A stretch of DNA of 19,966 nt from an uncultured Bacteroides sp. (lineage in GTDB: Bacteria; Bacteroidota; Bacteroidia; Bacteroidales; Bacteroidaceae), in contig CAJKOW010000036.1 in the NCBI GenBank assembly GCA_905201685.1, forward strand, positions 1 through 19,966, in the 5' to 3' direction. Below are positions 13,974-19,966 of the stretch, piece after piece. A program made the position numbers and the translations under genes. Within the stretch, counting starts at the first letter, position 1, and each line of letters begins with the position of its first letter. The notes below the pieces were generated by a model. It saw only the letters and a program-made list of their open reading frames with translations, had not been told where the DNA came from and ran no database searches.

Positions 13974-14384
13974 ATGGGAGCAAGAAAAAAAATATCGGCT
14001 GATAAAAGAAAAGAAGCCCTTAAATCCATGTATTTTGCGAAATTGCAAAATGTTCCTACTTCCCCGCGTAAAATGCGTCTCGTGGCTGACATGATTCGCG
14101 GCATGGAAGTGAACAGAGCGCTTGGCGTCTTGAAGTTCTCTTCGAAAGAGGCTGCCGCTAGAGTGGAGAAATTGCTGCGCTCTGCAATTGCTAACTGGGA
14201 GCAGAAAAACGAACGTAAGGCTGAAAGTGGCGAATTGTTCGTAACAAAGATTTATGTTGATGGTGGTGCTACGCTGAAAAGAATGCGTCCGGCTCCGCAG
14301 GGTAGAGGTTACAGAATTCGCAAGCGTTCAAATCACGTAACATTGTTCGTTGGTTCTAAAAGTAATAACGAAGATCAAAATTAA
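13974..14384 (+). CDS. rplV: 50S ribosomal protein uL22
   Basis: The 136-residue protein contains NVPTSPRKMRLVADMIRG, the alanine-rich core and the beta-hairpin that reaches the exit tunnel (GGATLKRMRPAPQGRGYRIR), a place of macrolide resistance changes in other species; no alteration is evident. The N-terminal basic extension of about 20 residues is longer than in E. coli. It is 5 bases before rpsC. Confidence 0.97.
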   Translation: MGARKKISADKRKEALKSMYFAKLQNVPTSPRKMRLVADMIRGMEVNRALGVLKFSSKEAAARVEKLLRSAIANWEQKNERKAESGELFVTKIYVDGGATLKRMRPAPQGRGYRIRKRSNHVTLFVGSKSNNEDQN

Positions 14385-14389
14385 GGTAA

Positions 14390-15121
14390 ATGGGACAAAA
14401 AGTTAATCCAATAAGCAACCGTTTAGGAATTATCAGAGGCTGGGATTCCAATTGGTATGGTGGAAAGAATTACGGCGATTCTTTGTTGGAAGATAGCAAA
14501 ATTCGCAAATATCTGAACGCTCGTCTTGCTAAGGCCAGCGTTTCAAGAATTGTAATCGAACGTACACTGAAACTCGTGACTATTACCGTTTGTACTGCAC
14601 GTCCGGGTATTATTATCGGTAAGGGTGGCCAGGAAGTTGACAAGTTGAAAGAGGAGTTGAAGAAGGTTACCGATAAGGACATCCAGATTAATATCTTCGA
14701 AGTGAAAAGACCTGAACTCGACGCCGTTATCGTGGCTAATAACATCGCTCGTCAGGTTGAAGGTAAGATTGCCTACCGCCGTGCCATCAAGATGGCTATC
14801 GCCAATACAATGCGTATGGGTGCGGAAGGTATCAAGATTCAGATTTCAGGACGTTTGAATGGCGCTGAAATGGCACGTTCTGAAATGTATAAGGAAGGAA
14901 GAACTCCGTTGCACACTTTCAGAGCAGACATCGACTACTGTCATGCTGAAGCATTGACTAAGGTTGGTCTTCTCGGCATTAAGGTTTGGATCTGTAGAGG
15001 TGAAGTTTATGGAAAGAGAGAATTGGCTCCGAACTTTACACAAAGCAAGGAAAGTGGTCGTGGAAGCAATAGCGGAAGCAATGGCGGAAAGAACTTCAAA
15101 AGAAAGAAAAATAATCGCTAA
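14390..15121 (+). CDS. rpsC: 30S ribosomal protein uS3
   Basis: The 243-residue protein starts GQKVNPISNRLGIIRGW, has a KH domain with the GKGG loop (PGIIIGKGGQEVDKL), and the C-terminal domain with ISGRLNGAEMARSE, at the mRNA entry channel. A Gly/Ser/Asn-rich then Lys/Arg-rich tail (about 222-243) is low complexity and makes the protein slightly longer than in E. coli. It is 21 bases before rplP. Confidence 0.97.
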   Translation: MGQKVNPISNRLGIIRGWDSNWYGGKNYGDSLLEDSKIRKYLNARLAKASVSRIVIERTLKLVTITVCTARPGIIIGKGGQEVDKLKEELKKVTDKDIQINIFEVKRPELDAVIVANNIARQVEGKIAYRRAIKMAIANTMRMGAEGIKIQISGRLNGAEMARSEMYKEGRTPLHTFRADIDYCHAEALTKVGLLGIKVWICRGEVYGKRELAPNFTQSKESGRGSNSGSNGGKNFKRKKNNR

Positions 15122-15142
15122 CGAATTTGATTTTTAGGAATT

Positions 15143-15577
15143 ATGTTACAACCGAAAAAAACAAAATTCAGAAGACAACAAAAAGGCCGTCAAAAAGGTA
15201 ATGCCCAAAGAGGTAACCAGCTGGCTTTCGGGTCATTTGGTATCAAAGCTTTGGAGACGAAATGGATCACAGGCCGTCAGATTGAAGCTGCGCGTATTGC
15301 AGTAACAAGATATATGCAACGTCAAGGACAAATTTGGATTCGCATTTTCCCCGATAAACCTATTACGAGAAAGCCTGCTGATGTACGTATGGGTAAAGGT
15401 AAAGGTAATCCCGAAGGATTCGTAGCTCCTGTTACACCGGGAAGAATCATTATCGAAGCCGAAGGTGTTTCTTATGAGATCGCTAAAGAAGCTTTGCGCC
15501 TGGCTGCACAAAAGCTTCCTATCACTACTAAGTTCGTGGTAAGACGTGATTATGATGTTCAAAATCAAAATGCGTAA
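15143..15577 (+). CDS. rplP: 50S ribosomal protein uL16
   Basis: The 144-residue protein starts LQPKKTKFRRQQKGR and has the conserved ITRKPADVRMGKGKGNPEG segment facing the tRNA elbow near the peptidyl transferase centre, with the arginine of VRMGKG that is hydroxylated in E. coli. It lacks oddities. It is 5 bases before rpmC. Confidence 0.97.
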   Translation: MLQPKKTKFRRQQKGRQKGNAQRGNQLAFGSFGIKALETKWITGRQIEAARIAVTRYMQRQGQIWIRIFPDKPITRKPADVRMGKGKGNPEGFVAPVTPGRIIIEAEGVSYEIAKEALRLAAQKLPITTKFVVRRDYDVQNQNA

Positions 15578-15582
15578 GAGGT

Positions 15583-15780
15583 ATGAAAATAGCAGAAATT
15601 AGAGAAATGTCCACCAGTGATTTGGTGGAGAGAGTAGAAGCTGAAGTAGCAAAGTATGATCAAATGGTTTTGAATCATTCTATTTCTCCTTTGGATAATC
15701 CTGCTCAGATCAAACAATTACGCAGAACAATCGCGCGTATGAAGACTGAGTTACGTCAAAGAGAACTTAACAATAAATGA
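15583..15780 (+). CDS. rpmC: 50S ribosomal protein uL29
   Basis: The 65-residue two-helix protein begins KIAEIREMSTSDLVERVE and ends IARMKTELRQRELNNK, as usual for L29, which lies near the tunnel exit beside uL23. A moderate purine sequence (AAGAGG) lies before ATG 15583. Its TGA stop overlaps an ATG at 15777 in the rpsQ frame. Confidence 0.96.
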   Translation: MKIAEIREMSTSDLVERVEAEVAKYDQMVLNHSISPLDNPAQIKQLRRTIARMKTELRQRELNNK

Positions 15781-15788
15781 TGAGTTTG

Positions 15789-16046
15789 ATGGAAGCAAGA
15801 AATTTAAGAAAAGAAAGAACCGGGGTTGTACTGAGCAACAAGATGGACAAGACTATCACCGTTGCAGCCAAATTTAAGGAAAAACACCCCATTTATGGTA
15901 AGTTCGTTAGCAAGACTAAGAAGTACCATGCTCATGATGAAAAGAATGAGTGCAATGTAGGTGATACTGTACGTATCATGGAAACTCGTCCTTTGAGCAA
16001 GACCAAGAGATGGAGATTAGTAGAAATTGTTGAAAAAGCTAAGTAA
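15789..16046 (+). CDS. rpsQ: 30S ribosomal protein uS17
   Basis: From ATG 15789 (MEARNLRKERTGVV) the product has 85 residues, close to the E. coli length, with the S17 OB-fold pattern SNKMDKTITVAAKFKEKHP and the C-terminal IMETRPLSKTKRWRLVEIV. The frame also holds ATGs at 15777 (four-base ATGA overlap with the rpmC stop) and 15780, which would add 3-4 residues; coupling through the ATGA overlap would favour those. The short form fits the family better, so the exact start is uncertain. It ends 2 bases before rplN. Confidence 0.94.
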   Translation: MEARNLRKERTGVVLSNKMDKTITVAAKFKEKHPIYGKFVSKTKKYHAHDEKNECNVGDTVRIMETRPLSKTKRWRLVEIVEKAK

Positions 16047-16048
16047 TT

Positions 16049-16414
16049 ATGATACAAGCAGAATCCAGACTTACAGTATGTGACAACAGCGGGGCAAAGG
16101 AAGCCCTCTGTATTCGCGTTTTGGGCGGTACAGGTCGTCGCTATGCTTCTGTAGGGGATGTTATTGTTGTTTCTATCAAGAGCGTCATCCCTTCGAGTGA
16201 TATTAAAAAAGGTGCAGTGTCTAAGGCTTTGATCGTACGTACTAAGAAGGAAATCCGTCGTCCTGATGGATCTTACATACGTTTTGATGATAACGCTTGT
16301 GTTTTGCTGAACAATGCAGGCGAAATTAGAGGTAGTCGTATTTTCGGTCCGGTAGCTCGTGAACTCCGTGCTACTAACATGAAAGTGGTGTCACTCGCTC
16401 CTGAAGTACTTTAA
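16049..16414 (+). CDS. rplN: 50S ribosomal protein uL14
   Basis: The 121-residue beta-barrel protein has the L14 pattern: MIQAESRLTVCDNSGAKEA, ALIVRTKKEIRRPDGS, FDDNACVLLNN and SRIFGPVARELR. It forms part of the intersubunit bridge and is the docking site for RsfS in other bacteria. It begins the spc set but is only 2 bases after rpsQ, so no operon boundary is visible here. Confidence 0.98.
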   Translation: MIQAESRLTVCDNSGAKEALCIRVLGGTGRRYASVGDVIVVSIKSVIPSSDIKKGAVSKALIVRTKKEIRRPDGSYIRFDDNACVLLNNAGEIRGSRIFGPVARELRATNMKVVSLAPEVL

Positions 16415-16434
16415 TTTTGTAAAAGATTTAGGTA

Positions 16435-16767
16435 ATGAGTAAGTTACATATTAAGAAAGGCGATACAGTTTACGTAAACGCTGGTGAAGACAAGGGCAAG
16501 ACTGGTCGTGTATTGAAGGTCCTTGTTGAGAAACAACGTGCAATCGTTGAAGGTATCAACATGGTGTCGAAGAGCACCAAACCGAGCGCTAAGAACCCGC
16601 AAGGTGGTATTGTGAAGCAGGAAGCTTCTATCCACATTTCAAACTTGAATCCGGTTGATCCGAAGACTGGTAAGCCAACACGTGTTGGTAGAAAAGAAAG
16701 TACTAATGCCAATGGCAAGAAGACTTTAGTGCGTTATTCTAAAAAATCAGGAGAGGAGATTAAGTAA
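16435..16767 (+). CDS. rplX: 50S ribosomal protein uL24
   Basis: The 110-residue protein has the KOW motif in KKGDTVYVNAGEDKGKTGRV and the family segment STKPSAKNPQGGIVKQEA. Near the C-terminus the stretch RKESTNANGKKTLVRYS contains a few residues that look like a small insertion, which may be lineage-specific. It starts 50S assembly. Its TAA overlaps the rplE ATG by one base (16765-16769). Confidence 0.97.
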   Translation: MSKLHIKKGDTVYVNAGEDKGKTGRVLKVLVEKQRAIVEGINMVSKSTKPSAKNPQGGIVKQEASIHISNLNPVDPKTGKPTRVGRKESTNANGKKTLVRYSKKSGEEIK

Positions 16768-17324
16768 TGAGTAATACTGCTAGCCTTAAGAAAGAATATG
16801 CAGAGCGTATTGCACCTGCATTGAAATCACAGTTCCAGTATTCTTCTTCTATGCAGATACCCGTACTTAAGAAGATTGTGATCAATCAAGGTTTGGGTAT
16901 GGCTGTTGCCGACAAGAAGATTATTGAAGTGGCAATTAACGAAATGACTGCTATCACTGGCCAGAAAGCCGTAGCAACTGTTTCACGTAAAGATATTGCA
17001 AACTTTAAGTTGCGTAAGAAAATGCCGATTGGCGTGATGGTTACTTTGCGTCGCGAGAGAATGTACGAATTCCTTGAGAAATTGGTTCGTGTGGCTCTGC
17101 CGCGTATCCGTGACTTCAAAGGTATTGAAAGTAAGTTCGATGGAAGAGGTAATTATACCCTTGGTATTCAGGAACAAATCATTTTCCCTGAAATAAATAT
17201 CGATAGTATTACAAGAATTCTCGGTATGAATATTACCTTTGTAACCTCAGCGAAGACAGATGAGGAAGGTTATGCTTTGCTGAAGGAATTCGGTTTACCG
17301 TTTAAGAACGCTAAAAAAGATTGA
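16767..17324 (+). CDS. rplE: 50S ribosomal protein uL5
   Basis: The 185-residue protein binds 5S rRNA in the central protuberance. Typical segments are MQIPVLKKIVINQGLG, ITGQKAVATVSRKDIANFKLR, GVMVTLRRERMYEFLEKLV and FPEINIDSI. It overlaps rplX by one base and is followed by rpsN after 6 bases. Confidence 0.98.
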   Translation: MSNTASLKKEYAERIAPALKSQFQYSSSMQIPVLKKIVINQGLGMAVADKKIIEVAINEMTAITGQKAVATVSRKDIANFKLRKKMPIGVMVTLRRERMYEFLEKLVRVALPRIRDFKGIESKFDGRGNYTLGIQEQIIFPEINIDSITRILGMNITFVTSAKTDEEGYALLKEFGLPFKNAKKD

Positions 17325-17330
17325 TAAGTT

Positions 17331-17630
17331 ATGGCAAAAGAATCAATGAAGGCACGCGAGGTAAGACGTGCAAAGTTAGTAGCCAGATATGCCGAAAAGA
17401 GAGCTGCCCTGAAGAAGATCGTCAGAACGGGTGATCCTGCAGAGGCTTACGAGGCTGCACAGAAGCTTCAGGAATTGCCTAAGAATGCTAACCCCATTCG
17501 TCTGCACAATCGTTGCAAACTGACCGGTCGTCCGAAAGGATATATCCGTCAGTTCGGCATTTCCAGAATCCAGTTCCGCGAGATGGCTTCCAACGGTCTT
17601 ATCCCCGGAGTAAAGAAAGCAAGCTGGTAA
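17331..17630 (+). CDS. rpsN: 30S ribosomal protein uS14, zinc-independent form
   Basis: The 99-residue protein is the long (C-minus) type. Where zinc-binding S14 has two CxxC pairs, here only one cysteine remains (NRCKLTGRPKG), and the second pair reads ISRIQFRE. The C-terminal MASNGLIPGVKKASW is typical. It sits in the 30S head near uS3 and uS10. A 54-base T-rich gap follows. Confidence 0.97.
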   Translation: MAKESMKAREVRRAKLVARYAEKRAALKKIVRTGDPAEAYEAAQKLQELPKNANPIRLHNRCKLTGRPKGYIRQFGISRIQFREMASNGLIPGVKKASW

Positions 17631-17684
17631 TTATTATTTTTAAATATTGTCAGGGTAGTCCTGATTAATTTAATTTATTTTTTT
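17631..17684 (+). promoter_or_regulatory. rpsN-rpsH gap with small hairpin and T-rich tract
   Basis: TCAGG and CCTGA (within 17650-17664) form a short stem with a GTAGT loop, followed by a strongly T/A-rich stretch ending in seven T residues directly before ATG 17685. It resembles a weak attenuator but the stem is too short for confidence. The T run leaves rpsH without any Shine-Dalgarno sequence. Confidence 0.3.
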
Positions 17685-18080
17685 ATGACTGATCCAATAG
17701 CAGATTATTTGACGAGGTTGCGGAACGCTATTCAAGCGAAGCACAGAGTTGTGGAAGTTCCGGCTTCAAATTTGAAAAAAGAAATCACTAAGATTCTTTT
17801 TGAGAAAGGCTACATTCTTAATTACAAGTTTGTAGAAGATGGTCCTCAGGGTACAATCAAGGTTGCCTTGAAGTATGATCCGGTGAACAAAGTAAACGCG
17901 ATCAAGAAACTGGAAAGAATCTCTTCTCCGGGTATGCGTAAATATACCGGTTATAAGGATATGCCGCGTGTTATTAATGGTTTGGGTATTGCTATAATAT
18001 CTACTTCCAAAGGTGTAATGACCAACAAAGAGGCCGCTGAGCTGAAAATCGGTGGTGAGGTTTTGTGTTATGTATATTAA
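17685..18080 (+). CDS. rpsH: 30S ribosomal protein uS8
   Basis: The 131-residue protein starts TDPIADYLTRLRNA and ends with the S8 signature STSKGVMTNKEAAELKIGG and EVLCYVY. It binds the central domain of 16S rRNA; in E. coli it also represses the spc operon by binding near rplE, which I cannot confirm here. It is 16 bases before rplF. Confidence 0.98.
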   Translation: MTDPIADYLTRLRNAIQAKHRVVEVPASNLKKEITKILFEKGYILNYKFVEDGPQGTIKVALKYDPVNKVNAIKKLERISSPGMRKYTGYKDMPRVINGLGIAIISTSKGVMTNKEAAELKIGGEVLCYVY

Positions 18081-18081
18081 T

Positions 18082-18088
18082 GAGGAGG
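18082..18088 (+). promoter_or_regulatory. Strong Shine-Dalgarno sequence of rplF
   Basis: GAGGAGG lies 8 bases before ATG 18097, in the short gap after rpsH. It is one of three near-perfect sites in the run. Confidence 0.85.
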
Positions 18089-18096
18089 AATAAGCA

Positions 18097-18666
18097 ATGT
18101 CAAGAATAGGAAAATTACCCATTAGCATTCCTGCCGGAGTAACAGTTACTTTGAAGGATGATGTAGTTACCGTAAAGGGACCTAAAGGCGAAATGAGCCA
18201 ATACGTAAATCCTGCTATCAATGTTGCCATCGCAGACGGTCATGTTGTTTTGACAGAGAACGAAAACGCAATGTTGGACGATCCGAAGCAAAAACATGCT
18301 TTCCATGGTTTGTATCGTGCATTGATTCACAACATGGTTGTCGGTGTTTCTGAAGGATATAAGAAAGAGTTGGAACTTGTCGGTGTAGGTTACCGTGCTT
18401 CTAACCAGGGAAATATCATCGAACTGGCTTTAGGATATACTCACAGTATTTTTATACAGTTGCCGCCTGAAGTGAAGGTAGAGACTAAGTCTGAAAGAAA
18501 TAAGAATCCGTTGATTATCTTGGAATCTTGTGACAAACAATTGCTTGGTCAAGTTTGCTCTAAAATACGTTCTTTCCGTATGCCTGAACCTTACAAAGGA
18601 AAAGGTATTAAGTTTGTTGGCGAAGAAATTCGTAGAAAGTCTGGTAAATCGGCCGGCGCTAAATAA
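18097..18666 (+). CDS. rplF: 50S ribosomal protein uL6
   Basis: The 189-residue protein has two repeated domains and begins SRIGKLPISIPAGVTV; the C-terminal domain has the signature PEPYKGKGIKFVGEEIRRKSGKSAGAK. It lies near the factor-binding site of the 50S subunit. The length is slightly above the E. coli protein. It has a strong Shine-Dalgarno sequence and is 22 bases before rplR. Confidence 0.98.
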   Translation: MSRIGKLPISIPAGVTVTLKDDVVTVKGPKGEMSQYVNPAINVAIADGHVVLTENENAMLDDPKQKHAFHGLYRALIHNMVVGVSEGYKKELELVGVGYRASNQGNIIELALGYTHSIFIQLPPEVKVETKSERNKNPLIILESCDKQLLGQVCSKIRSFRMPEPYKGKGIKFVGEEIRRKSGKSAGAK

Positions 18667-18688
18667 TCATTTAAACTGATAGAATATT

Positions 18689-19033
18689 ATGACAACAAAA
18701 ATAGAAAGACGAATTAAGATCAAATATAGAGTACGCAACAAAGTTTCAGGCACGCCTGAATGTCCGCGTATGAGTGTATTTAGAAGCAACAAGCAAATCT
18801 ACGTTCAGGTTATTGATGACTTGTCGGGTAGAACATTGGCAGCTGCTTCTTCACTGGGTATGACTGAAAAGATGCCTAAAAAAGAACAGGCCGCTAAAGT
18901 TGGTGAACTGATTGCTAAGAAAGCTCAGGAAGCTGGTATTACTACTGTAGTTTTCGACCGTAATGGTTACTTATATCATGGGAGAGTAAAAGAGGTAGCT
19001 GATGCTGCCCGTAACGGTGGACTTAAATTTTAA
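18689..19033 (+). CDS. rplR: 50S ribosomal protein uL18
   Basis: The 114-residue 5S rRNA-binding protein has the pattern RIKIKYRVRNKVSGTPECPRMSV split around RSNKQIYVQVIDD, then VVFDRNGYLYHGRVKEVADAARNGGLKF at the end, as usual for the family. It is 5 bases before rpsE. Confidence 0.97.
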   Translation: MTTKIERRIKIKYRVRNKVSGTPECPRMSVFRSNKQIYVQVIDDLSGRTLAAASSLGMTEKMPKKEQAAKVGELIAKKAQEAGITTVVFDRNGYLYHGRVKEVADAARNGGLKF

Positions 19034-19038
19034 TCATT

Positions 19039-19557
19039 ATGGCAGGACTTAATAATAGAGTTAAGATTTCAAACGATATAGAACTGAAAGATAGATTAGT
19101 TGCTATTAATCGTGTGACCAAAGTAACCAAAGGTGGTAGAACTTTCAGCTTCTCTGCCATTGTGGTAGTAGGTAACGAAGAAGGTATCATCGGTTGGGGA
19201 CTTGGCAAAGCAGGTGAAGTAACAGCTGCTATTGCTAAAGGTGTTGAATCTGCAAAGAAGAACTTGACGAGAGTACCGGTATTGAAAGGTACTGTTCCTC
19301 ACGAACAGTCGGCTAAGTTTGGTGGTGCTGAAGTTTTCATCAAGCCTGCTTCTCACGGAACAGGTGTGGTTGCCGGTGGTGCAATGCGTGCTGTACTTGA
19401 AAGCGTAGGTGTGACGGACGTTTTGGCAAAATCAAAAGGTTCTTCTAACCCTCATAACCTGGTGAAGGCTACAATTCTTGCATTAAGCGAAATGCGTGAT
19501 GCTCGTATGGTAGCTCAGAACAGAGGTATCAGTATTGAAAAAGTATTTAGAGGATAA
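19039..19557 (+). CDS. rpsE: 30S ribosomal protein uS5
   Basis: The 172-residue protein has the double-stranded RNA-binding N-terminal domain (RVTKVTKGGRTFSFSAIVVV, GWGLGKAGEV) and the C-terminal domain (GGAMRAVLESVGVTDVLAKS). It is next to uS4 and uS8 at the mRNA entry and helps set fidelity. Its stop at 19555-19557 overlaps the Shine-Dalgarno sequence of rpmD. Confidence 0.98.
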   Translation: MAGLNNRVKISNDIELKDRLVAINRVTKVTKGGRTFSFSAIVVVGNEEGIIGWGLGKAGEVTAAIAKGVESAKKNLTRVPVLKGTVPHEQSAKFGGAEVFIKPASHGTGVVAGGAMRAVLESVGVTDVLAKSKGSSNPHNLVKATILALSEMRDARMVAQNRGISIEKVFRG

Positions 19558-19562
19558 GGAGG
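19556..19562 (+). promoter_or_regulatory. Strong Shine-Dalgarno sequence of rpmD
   Basis: AAGGAGG overlaps the rpsE stop codon and lies 6 bases before ATG 19569. Confidence 0.85.
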
Positions 19563-19568
19563 AAAATT

Positions 19569-19745
19569 ATGTCGACTATAAAGATTAAACAAGTTAAAAG
19601 TAGAATTGGTGCTCCTGCTGACCAGAAAAGAACTCTCGATGCACTGGGACTTCATAAGTTGAATCGTGTGGTTGAACACGAATGCACTCCTTCTATTCTT
19701 GGAATGGTGGATAAGGTTAAACACTTGGTTACCATTGTTAAGTAA
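19569..19745 (+). CDS. rpmD: 50S ribosomal protein uL30
   Basis: The 58-residue protein starts MSTIKIKQVKSRIGAPADQK, then TLDALGLHKLNRVVEH and ends MVDKVKHLVTIVK, the complete uL30 fold of bacterial length. Its start is set by the AAGGAGG sequence 6 bases upstream. It lies between rpsE and rplO as in other spc operons, 31 bases before rplO. Confidence 0.97.
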   Translation: MSTIKIKQVKSRIGAPADQKRTLDALGLHKLNRVVEHECTPSILGMVDKVKHLVTIVK

Positions 19746-19776
19746 TTATTTGTTGAATAATAAAACGAGTTACAAT

Positions 19777-19966
19777 ATGAACTTAAGTAATTTAAAACCT
19801 GCAGAGGGATCTACTAAATCAAGAAAGAGAATTGGACGTGGTCCGGGATCTGGTTTGGGAGGCACTTCTACAAGAGGTCATAAGGGAGCTAAATCAAGAT
19901 CTGGATATTCTAAGAAGATCGGTTTCGAAGGTGGTCAGATGCCTCTTCAACGCCGTGTTCCGAAGT
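19777..19966 (+). CDS. rplO: 50S ribosomal protein uL15 (5' part)
   Basis: Only the first 63 codons are in the window. They show the conserved N-terminus MNLSNLKPAEGSTKSRKRIG, then GRGPGSGLGGTSTRGHKG and GYSKKIGFEGGQMPLQRRVP, the Gly-rich basic region that threads into 23S rRNA. The gene continues past the right edge. By the usual spc order secY should follow, which is expectation, not observation. Confidence 0.96.
   Translation, partial: MNLSNLKPAEGSTKSRKRIGRGPGSGLGGTSTRGHKGAKSRSGYSKKIGFEGGQMPLQRRVPK

Noticed and set aside
1..19966. tRNA, rRNA, insertion sequence or prophage genes
   Set aside because: No tRNA cloverleaf, rRNA segment, transposase, integrase or phage protein was recognised by eye in either strand.

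Overview
This 20 kb window comes from a Bacteroides-like member of the Bacteroidales (phylum Bacteroidota). The evidence is promoters of the Bacteroides type (-7 box TAnnTTTG with a weak TTG-like -33 box), mostly AT-rich leaders without a Shine-Dalgarno sequence, a signal-peptide/CarboxypepD-like/plug/barrel TonB receptor, a membrane TPR-coiled-coil-HTH regulator, a DUF3467 protein, and str, S10 and spc ribosomal protein genes joined into one run without tuf. Species cannot be fixed from the sequence.

Layout. 1-310: non-coding repeats (a degenerate 22-bp tandem array running off the left edge, a 12-bp hairpin, and an 8-bp tandem array ending next to the receptor stop codon). 311-2629 (-): G+C-rich TonB-dependent outer membrane receptor without a SusD partner in view. 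2630-3044: divergent intergenic region with two inverted copies of a GTAGAGACGCAAAA-type repeat interleaved with a second inverted repeat. 3045-4937 (+): membrane-spanning TPR sensor with a C-terminal helix-turn-helix, closed by a strong terminator. 5085-5336 (+): tiny winged-helix-type protein with an almost leaderless start. 5495-5809 (+): DUF3467 protein. 5830-5989: convergent intergenic region with a 16-bp perfect inverted repeat. 5990-7264 (-): enolase. 7265-7637: enolase leader and rpsL promoter region.

From 7638 to the right edge every gene is on the + strand: rpsL, rpsG, fusA, then rpsJ-rplC-rplD-rplW-rplB-rpsS-rplV-rpsC-rplP-rpmC-rpsQ (S10 set), then rplN-rplX-rplE-rpsN-rpsH-rplF-rplR-rpsE-rpmD-rplO (spc set; rplO is cut by the window). 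These encode ribosomal subunit proteins plus elongation factor G. Gaps are short, and several stop/start codons overlap (TAATG), which suggests coupled translation. The main breaks are the 155-base rpsL-rpsG gap, a terminator-like hairpin between fusA and rpsJ, and a T-rich gap between rpsN and rpsH. Three internal genes (rplW, rplF, rpmD) have near-perfect Shine-Dalgarno sequences, which stand out in a lineage that rarely uses them.

The ribosomal half is conventional. No clearly new multi-gene system is visible. The parts most worth a second look are the repeat structures in the left third, the TPR-HTH regulator beside a lone TonB receptor, and the uneven use of Shine-Dalgarno sequences.
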